24,783 nt of DNA from a virus, in IMG/VR virus record IMGVR_UViG_3300048672_001314, positions 1-24,783 of that record; one strand, written 5' to 3'. A program made the translations under genes and the position numbers. Under the pieces are notes generated by a model, which searched no databases, had not been told where the DNA came from, and saw only the letters and a program-made list of their open reading frames with translations. This document shows, in pieces, positions 6,162 to 15,500 of this stretch (position 1 is the stretch's first letter; each line of letters starts with the position of its first letter).

Positions 6162-6533
6162 ATGTCAACTCGCATCATATCCAAAGCTGAGGGATTCGAC
6201 CTCATTTACAAGGCGTTTCAAGACATCAATTTCAAGTCATTTGATTTTAATACAGTCAAACAGAGCTTGATTGATTATGTCAAATTGTATTTTCCAGAAA
6301 CGTTCAACGACTTCATCGAATCATCCGAATTTATTGCTCACCTGGAGATATTTGCGTATGTCGCTGAACTGTTTATCTACCGGGTCGACGTAAATGCCCA
6401 CGAGAATTTCCTCCCCGTAGCACAGCGGAAGGATTCCGTTCTGCGACTAGCGAAATTCATCTCCTATACGGAACGTAGCTGGTCGTGGAATGCTGAAGGT
6501 CAATTCAATCAAAACATCCGAAGCGTTGTATGA
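6162..6533 (+). pseudogene. 6: Baseplate wedge protein gp6-like, N-terminal part (frameshifted)
   Basis: This frame encodes the N-terminus of a gp6-type wedge protein. It includes the conserved core FDFNTVKQSLIDYVKLYFPE (27-46), FNDFIESSEFIAHLEIFAYV (48-67), YRVDVNAHENFLPVAQRKDS (73-92) and LRLAKFISY (94-102). After about 6470 the frame departs from the family pattern (ERSWSWN) and stops at 6531-6533. The expected continuation (RNVAGRGMLKVNSIKTSE) is in the +1 frame from 6469. The joined protein would have about 1072 residues. gp6 is essential for baseplate assembly in T4, so either the assembly carries an indel here, or the virus recodes, or it is defective. The start follows a late-promoter core; no clear Shine-Dalgarno sequence is seen. 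Confidence 0.85.
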
Positions 6534-9378
6534 TGCGCGTGGTCAGTCACTACAGAATGTACAGATTCTGTGGAACGATCAACAAAATCCATATTGGAAA
6601 GAGCAGTTCATTCAGGTATTCAACCGGATCTCCAGCAGCAACTATGGATCTGTTGGATATAATGAGCGAGTTCAATACCAAGATATTCTATTTGAGCTAT
6701 ATCAACTGAACAACCAACCAACCGAGACTGGTGTGTTCCCGTATACAGCAATAGCTGCTGGTGCAACACTTCCAATGGAATGTGTGCCAGCTCAACTATC
6801 TGCAGCTGGTCCATCTGAGCGTCGACCTACTGGCAGTGCTAGTTCGTTTAGTATGTTGTACGGATCCGATGGTTTGGGAGATCAATCCGATCTAACTGGG
6901 TTCTTCCTTCTTACTAAGCAGGGCAACCTAACCAAGACTCGGGTGCAATTGGATGGTCGTACCCCAAACCAAGTGATTCCGGTTAATATCACAAACATCA
7001 ACCAAACTGATGTGTGGGTCAATAACGTTGATCCAACCACGGGATCAATCATTGATGATGGCACCAATCCAGATGGATTGTCTGGAGAGTGGGTACAAGT
7101 TAACCTGGAGAGTGCGGAAAACGTAATCTTCAACACAATTACCAATCCAAACAAATATGAGGTAGAAACTAAGGATAGCGACAAAATCAACATCATTTTT
7201 GGTGATGGTGAGTTTGCGACGATTCCAAGCGGCACGTTTGATATTTGGACCCGCGCTTCTGCGAATAGCGACACGATCATTCCAAAATCGAGTATCCAGG
7301 GAGTGCCGTTTAGCATGCAGTACCGCGATGAGCGGAATCAACTGAACACAGTCACAATAACGGCTAGTGTCACTGGTCCAATTCAGAATAGTAACGTATC
7401 TGAGGATATTGAGCGGATTCGTCGCGTCGCACCAAGTGTCTATTATACCCAAGACCGAATGGTCAATGGCCGCGATTACAATTCATATTTGCTACGTGAT
7501 CCCACAATCCTGAAACTGAAAGCGGTGAACCGAGCATTCGCTGGTCAATCAAAATACAGAGCATTTGATGAATTTGGTGGTGATCCATCAGAGACATATG
7601 ATAATGTCCGCATCTTTGGTACCGATCTCGCTGTATATTACAAGGATAACTCCGTTTTCCAATACCTAGATGCTAACCTAGACCCATCTATTGTTGTCAA
7701 TGATGCAATTGAACCGATTTTGTTAACTAGTGCTTTTTATATGTACCGATCAACTCGCGATTTTGGAGAGCTGTCCCGAATAACATTCAACAATTCTGTT
7801 GGGTATATTGCCGATCAAAATAACCCAAATCTAACTGTTCCTGATTTTAATGATCCAGTCAACAACAAATTGGAACGAGCATCAATTTTATATGCGATGG
7901 GCAGCACAGTCACCGTTGGGTCGACCACGTATACAAACCCAAATCCAACATTCCCCGTTGACATCTATTATGATAATGATCTCAATCGGTGGCGAACCAC
8001 AACTAGTAGTGTATTTGACCCATTCAATCAAGTCGTGTCCCCCCAGGTACTGATCAGTATTGATAAACAAGTAATTGGTAATCAAAAGTGGGTGGTACAG
8101 AACGTTGGCACCAAGCTATATGCTGAAAGCAATACGACCAATTTTTGGAATAACACAGTTGATCCAATCATTTCTTTCGAGACTGGCAATCCAGTTAGTG
8201 ATACAATCGAAGTGCTAGATCTCAACAGAGACGCATCGAGAACCCAGCTGTTAACGGCTCCATTGGTTTTACCTGTAATTGGGCAGCCGTCGGTTGATAT
8301 CTCATATCCAGATGTTGGTCTACCAAATACCCAACAATTGCTGATTGGATTCCCAACATCCGATCCAACTGATACTAAGTTGCTCCCAATCATCGATCCG
8401 GTGTATACATTTAATGGTCCATTCACCAATTTACAGCAGATTACATTGCCTTTCAGCTACTTGATTGGTCGTGGGGATATCTTGATTACGACCAACGTTG
8501 GGTCATCAGTAGTGTCGGAGGGTACTCCAACCATCACATCTGGACTGACTGATCAAATCACAGTAGTCGATCCTGTGGGATTGACCTCGATCTCCGTTAA
8601 GAAGACGGACTTCGTCTATTTCCAGCGTGCATCAATCAACGATTTGTGGTCAATCATTGACAATCCAACACAAGCTGATATCAGACTATTTGATTCTGAT
8701 GTTGCCATTGGCAACTCTATTGGTACGTTGTATAAACGGGAACATGGAAGATCCAACCTAAACTTCTTGTGGAGGCACTATACGAATCAATATCACCTGA
8801 TTGATCCAGCTGCAACTAATATCGTCGATGCTTTGGTTCTAACCAAATCCCATTACGTTAATACTCGGCGCTGGTTAGCTGGTGAGCTATTCAATCGACC
8901 ATTAGCACCAACCCCCTTTGAATTGCGGAGTGCGTATCAAGTCCTTCTCAATGATGCAATGATCTCGGATACGGTGGTGGTCAAGCCTGGACAGATTCGG
9001 ATTTTGTTTGGTAGTCGAGCTATTTCTGAACTACGCGGAACGTTCCGATTGGTGAAATCTCCTGGATCGACCCTAACTGATAATGAGATTAAGATTCGAG
9101 TAATTCAGGTAATTGATCAATATTTCGATGTCAATCGGTGGGATTTTGGGCAGACATTTTATTACACCGAACTGGCAGCAGCGATTCACAATGATCTTGG
9201 AACGAATATTGAAACAGTGGTTCTTATTCCGTTGCAACTAGGCAATGTCACTGATCAACTATTGACACTGGTCACACCAAGAGAAGATGAAATCTTCGTA
9301 CCTGATGTGACTGTTAGTGATATCGAAATCGTCACCTCACTGGTTAGAACCAATATCAAGCAAGTTGGTCTGACATAA
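6490..9378 (+). pseudogene. 6: Baseplate wedge protein gp6-like, main part (frameshifted from 6162 frame)
   Basis: The remaining 962 residues of the gp6-like wedge protein. The ATG at 6490 is internal to the conserved region (GMLKVNSIKTSE), so it is not a natural start. Family landmarks: INIIFGDGEFATIPSG (about 233-248), RRVAPSVYYTQDRMVNGRDY (about 310-329), then KAVNRAFAGQSKYRAFDEFG, and the C-terminal block FYYTELAAAIHNDLG with VVLIP (about 890-915). Six copies of gp6 form the inner iris-like ring of the T4 baseplate together with gp25 and gp53. The joined protein is far longer than T4 gp6 (660 residues); the extra length is a beta-rich section in roughly the second half before the conserved C-terminus. 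A structured GC-rich spacer follows the stop. Confidence 0.88.
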
Positions 9379-9393
9379 ACCCATTTTACATAA

Positions 9394-9503
9394 GCACCCA
9401 TTGGGATGGATCGCACGTCACCGACGTGGGTGCGAAGTGGCTGATTCCGTATGTGCTCTCTCGGGGGCACAACTCCAACTGTTTTGATTCACCCATCGGG
9501 TGA
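9394..9503. other. GC-rich spacer with nested hairpins (possible structured RNA)
   Basis: This part of the 197-base gap between gp6 and the giant gene is about 57% GC by my count, clearly above the flanking coding DNA. Arms: GCACCCA (9394-9400) with TGGGTGC (9427-9433) enclosing CACGTC-ACC-GACGTG (9414-9428, overlapping the outer arm by two bases); TGTGC/GCACA (9452-9456, 9467-9471); and TCACCC-ATC-GGGTGA (9489-9503). CACCC and GGGTG each occur twice, so alternative pairings are possible. No T-run follows. No supported start codon opens a reading frame across it. It lies upstream of the next late-promoter core, so it is probably 3' sequence of the gp6 transcript. Confidence 0.5.
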
Positions 9504-9540
9504 TAGCAATATACACATTTTCCTCATTCCACAACTGATG

Positions 9541-9548
9541 CTAAATAC
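9541..9548 (+). promoter_or_regulatory. T4-type late promoter core for the giant structural gene
   Basis: CTAAATAC with TAAATA at 9542-9547, 28 bases before the ATG at 9576. Drives the operon 9576-20506 by position. No strong ribosome binding site is visible before the ATG. Confidence 0.55.
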
Positions 9549-9575
9549 GACATTGCCACCTCAGTTGAATGTCGA

Positions 9576-12500
9576 ATGTCTAAAAACCGATCCGATTATA
9601 ACAAGCCCCGTTTCAACATCAATGACTATCTTCCGATTCACCTGCGGAACGAATTGTCTACTAGTCTGTTTGAAAACGTACACAATAGGTTCCTGACCAA
9701 GGGGGAGTCGGTATATCAGCGGGGCACGATCGGTAAACCAACGTTCTCATCTACCGATCGCCTCCCAGAAAACTCCATCTTTAGACAGGCATATCAACTT
9801 CAGCCACATATGTCGGTTGAAGCAGATTCATCAACCAAATTGATGAATTGGCTGGACATCGTTGGTCATATGAAGAAACTAGGGGTTGATGTTGATCAGG
9901 TATCTGATTGGGCTAGCACCGAGCAATTCAACTTTGCCCCCCCAATCAATCCTGATAAACTGATCAACTATCGTGATTATTACTGGGTTGGTAACACAAC
10001 ACCCGAATATATCACGATTCAGAATCTAGCGACCACCTACCAAAATCGATTGGATCTACTAAACAACAAACTCACTGAGCTGCTATCGCAAGTACCGGTC
10101 GATCAAGTTGCTGTTGATAATGTTCGGTATGAGATTGCCCTATCAACCACCCAGTTCAATATTGCATCTAATGCTTCTGTTGGATGGGACACCGATAGTT
10201 TCGACGATAATGGTGGTTATCACGTAACCATTAGCGTTGCAACGAATATCATTGACTTTGGTATATCACTAGTTGGTGGTCTACAATACACAATCAACGG
10301 AGTTACAACCAATCCATCATCTGTCAGTGGTTCCGTTGTTACGTTTCCGACACAGATTGAACCAACGGATGATGTGGTTGTCAATCTACCTTGGTTCTAT
10401 GGGGTCAACCCAGGCTCAACTCCAACTTTGGGTACATATGGTTGGTTCAACACCACCGACGGTAAACTATACAAATACGATACCACGAATAGCACCTGGG
10501 CTGCAGTTGATCCACAACCCTCCAATAATATTGGGTTTGATCAGTTCATCAATCGGTCATTCAGTGATAGCCAGTGGTCCGATACCAACTACTGGGTCCA
10601 TCGCCAATTTATTGCTGATTTCAACCAAACTACACAAGCTCAGATCCCAATCATTGAGTATATGTTTGGGACAAAGCTAAATGAGTATCTCCGCGTTGGC
10701 TACCACTGGAAGTATCGAGCAACTGCGAATGATTCGTTCCAATCAGTCTCTGCCGAACCATCTGTTATCGAGATGAGTACTCGATATGATATCATCAATG
10801 CTAGCCCAATACTCGATCAGTACTACCAGGTGACTGGTGATCAACGATCGTTGTTCACACACGGAATGGTTTTTTCTGTTCAGAACAAACAATACCCATT
10901 TGAAGCGATCCAACAAACCACACAGGAGTCTACATGGGATGGTGAGCGAACCACAATCTTCGTTACTAACCCAATCAATATTACTGTTCCTGCAGATGGG
11001 GCAATCGTTCCTACTGCAATGACATCTCTTGGTGATCAATTCCTTGGATTCCCAGTTCATTGGGTGCTGGATTATATCGATCGTCCAATTCCTGGGGACG
11101 TCACTAATCCATATTCACCATCGTTCCACCAACAATCATTGGTGGTTGGGTCCATTGGTGGATCCACTATTAGTGGTCAGTACAACTCAACTCTTGGTCA
11201 CTGGGATCTTGTTGGTGGTACCGGTGGTTCAATTCCATCAACAATTCAGAGTGGTGATACTGTATACGTATCCGGTACAGATCAACTACTCACGCTGATT
11301 CGAGTATCCAATTCCTCATTCACCCTATCAATCAATGGATCACCATATGTTGGTACTGCTGGTGCCACTCAAGTGTTCCTTGCTACCAAATATGTTTTTG
11401 CCGATAACCTAGCGTTTTTGGGTGGGTCAGACAATCTACGAATCTATATCAACCAGAAGCGTGAATATGACTCATACGTCGAGTCATATTTTGATCCGAT
11501 TCAGCTTACCACAACACCTGCTGTATACCAACAGGATGGTAATGCAATCGTATTCACCGACCGGTTCCCGAATCAGGGGGATATCATCTATATTGAGTCA
11601 CATGTCGTTAGTTTGGACGATCTTGGTCGAGAGCTCGTTGGGGTTCGTCGTTCGGAGAGCGATGTGTATAGTTTGGAACAGCGTTCGTTGGTTCGGTATT
11701 TCCGCAATGAACAAATCAAATATGAAACAAATCAATATCCACTGTTTGATATATTTGATCATACAGGTGCTCATACCGGACAGATCTCTCCAATTTGGTA
11801 CTTCAAAGAAGATCCATCATATGCAAATAACAGCTATGTCAACAAGCGAATCAAAGTAACTGATCAACGCAAGGTATACTATTACACAAATGATCTTGTT
11901 AACGAAGATAATGGGCCACTGCTTACGTACAAGCGGATGGTATCCGGATCGTATGTACTCAAAACAGTGTGGGAGTTTTGTAAGACATATAGTCCATCGC
12001 TAGTTAACGCCAGTAGGCAACATAATGGGGATATTATCACAAACGACGATGGAACAACAACGACCATTGTAGTAGATCAAACCAATGGTGATTGGGAGCT
12101 TCCCGATCAGATGTTCTACAATCCAACGCACGAATCACGTCGAGACTATTCATCTACTGATATTTTTGCTCACTATAATTCAATCATTGTAGCTCAGCCG
12201 ATAATCAGTGGAGTTGACAATATTTCACGCTACAATATCGGAGCGGTCGTTGACTTTGACTATACTGTTGGTGGAACAATCAAAGAGCACAATCATGCAT
12301 TTGATGATTGGGCATCTTCGCTATTCGCAACCAACGTAACCGCTCTGGATATCATAGACTTTGCTAAGCAACAACACGTTGATCTGATCAATGTAATCAA
12401 GAATCAGATAATCACATCATATGGAGACCTAGCGGCTACCAGCTTAACGACCGATGATATCAAACGCCAGACAATCGAGTCAATAATCTATCAAATGTTC

Positions 12501-15500
12501 CGCGTTGATAGTTGGTACGGCAAAACTTATGGGGACTCACATTCATATGATGGTCAATATGGGATTCCAAATGTTCTCACCACGGTATCCAGAATGGGTC
12601 TGTGGCCAATCTTCCGTCCGTCGGTTTCTACGGATAACAAACTATCAATTAGTCAGCTGAACACACATATCGGTGGCACCGTTGATCTGATGTTCAACCA
12701 ACAGGATCTAGCGAAGCTATCACAGCGGATAATTGCGTCCAGTTCATGTATCAGTTCCCCCCAGGTACCAACCGTCGATACGATCGTTCCGGGACAATAT
12801 TGGTACAATACCGCCACGCGACAGCTGTATCGATATACAATCAGTTATCAGCAACAAACTGCACCAAATCCAGCATCGACTTCTACTGATGCATTATGGT
12901 TGAATACGAGCAACAATGTTGTTAGTAAAATGCAGGGTGGTACCTGGGTCGTGGTCGAAACTGCGCTCGTATTAACGAAATATCTACAGCCACTGTCAAT
13001 AGATCATATTGTATCTGGTATCATGCTGTCATTTGAAAACAAATTGTTCCAAGTGGCTGCTGCTAACCAACCAGCCCAGAAGTATGATTATACAACACTG
13101 CTGTCAACTGAACCCCGCGCTTCCCTGTACAACCAATACCTACGAGATTGTTTCTACCAGTATTGTAAATCAATATCAGTTGATCCATTTAAACATGATG
13201 ATTACCTAATTACTGATCCATTCACTTGGAACTACCGGAACGCTCGTAATGTATATCGTCCCAACTTGCTATCTGGGGATGCTTGGGCTGGTCACACAAA
13301 TGGCATTTACACGCTACTATTCAATACACCAGTTCCACACCTAGAGCCATGGAAGCTCCAGGGATATACATCCAAGCCAGCGTGGTGGAATCAACAATAT
13401 TCATCAACAACTCGTCGGTGGAATTATGACCACTCGACTACCACTGGTATGTGGGCAAATATTATGTCTGGTACAGTACCAGCAGGTAATCGGTATCCAT
13501 CAGGTGTGGTGTCAACTGGCAATTCAACCGCGGATGGACAATCGATCCCAACATACTCATTTGTTCCAGTCAACATCACAAATGCCTCCATAGCTGGATA
13601 TGCTCCAGATGATCTGCTACCAGTCTACATATCAAATCCAACTCTATCTCAATTTGCTGTGATCCGATCACAATCCGATGTTGATATGATGTCGATTGGT
13701 GATAGTTGGCTATTTGGAGATTACGCTAGCACAGAGAATACGTGGAGAACATCAATTGATTATGTGTATGATCAACTAATTATTGCATCCAGGATCGATC
13801 CAATCCGATTCTTCTTCCATTCATTTGGACGGGAGTACGTGACAGTGGATCGCATCAACATTGATTTGCTGTCCGGCAAGGTGTGTAATCACGCCGATAC
13901 GGTGTTCCACGGACAGTTCCCACCCCAACTATCATCTGAGGCTTCGTACCTCGGTGTAAACCAGTGGTATGCGAATTACTTCCGGTTTCATGATATTGAT
14001 CCGGTTACATCCAACTTGTTCCATATGTGGACAAATTGGGATATCATCAGTGGATACTCTACAGACACAATCATTGATGATAAGTCGATTGATGTGTTCA
14101 CCAAGTGCGATAAGCTGACTGCTGGGGAATTTGGTGTTGTATTGAAGAAATCAGCTGGTGTTGATGTGATTGATGTTGATAACCTGATTATCAATACCGT
14201 TAGTGTTGGTGCTCATAATATCACATACAATGCTCGTTCACCACGCGGATATGGCAGTGATTGGGTGTATCAGATTAGCACATCATCCCCAATTCCAAAA
14301 ATATACGAATATTATGCTGTTAAGCGGTACGGCGCTCATTATCTATCAAATAGTAATTTTGAGCTACAATCCGGACATAAGCTGAGCACCGGTGATCTCG
14401 TTCGCCTATATTCTGACCAAACTCTACCAATTCCATTGAATATCTTCGATGATTATTACGCGGTTGTCAATGGCAATCAATTGCAGTTGGCACATAACAA
14501 AGCTAGTGCAATGATCGGATCAATCATTCCAATCATTTCTGGTAATTCAGATCCGTTTATCATTGGGGCTGTTCGATCCACTTTCGTTCCGCTCGATGGA
14601 GCTCATACGGGATTGGTGTGGACCACCTACATGCCAGATACAGACGTCGTCTTGACAACATCGCTGCCAAGGGAAATTGGTGGTGTGCAGGGAGTGCTGG
14701 ATTTTGTTGTTGGTTATAGTAGCCGACTAACCGATCTTGGTGTTACACTTAACAGTGAAATCACCACCAATACCGATCCATCAACTGGTTGGACACTAAC
14801 TTGGGACCTTGAGATGGAGCGACTGGTAGATCAAATCTACGTCGGTCTTGGTACATCAATCAACATCCTCAAGGATAATCAGCCAGTACTATCGAAACAG
14901 TATGTTGAGCTCAACCCATTCCGCCAGCGATGCTATGTCTCTCCTAGTCGGGGTATGATCGGCAACGTATTTGGTCGTAGCACCAACTACCTACGTGGGG
15001 ATCCACTAGTTTATGATCAAACTGGTCGATTCTTCACTGATGATCAATTATTTGTGTTCCGTCAGGATCGTGAGACGTCGATTCAGTTGGATACGAACCG
15101 CGTTCCACAACCAGATCCACTGAATTCTATTCACGTTGGTGGCATGCGATTACTAACTGACTACTATGAGCACACGATTACGTTTGGTCGTGGCAGTAAT
15201 CAGTTTGGAATCATATACGATCCATACCTCGGGGCGGAAATTGCATCCATGTTCGTTGCAATGCAGCGGGGCGCTGAGCGAACCGGTCGAATCAACGTTG
15301 GTGGGTATTTCAACCACAATGGAGCAATGATTGAGAATATTGAAAAAACCGCCTCCAACTCGGCAATGTTCTACGATGCGTATTCTTCGGATGAGTTTGC
15401 TGGATATCCCGAGTATGCACGAGCGATTCTCGGCTACGATGATCCTAAGTACTTGGATGGTCTACGTTTAACCAATAAATCTAAATTCAATTTCTGGCGT

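Noticed and set aside
9395-9503. Small coding frame (HWDGSHVTDVGAKWLIP...) through the gp6-giant gene spacer
   Set aside because: No ATG, GTG or TTG start precedes the open stretch, and no family is recognisable. The region is better explained by hairpins. The 9451-9696 frame is likewise a shadow running into the giant gene.
9489-9503. Intrinsic terminator after gp6
   Set aside because: The 6-bp hairpin has no following T-run.
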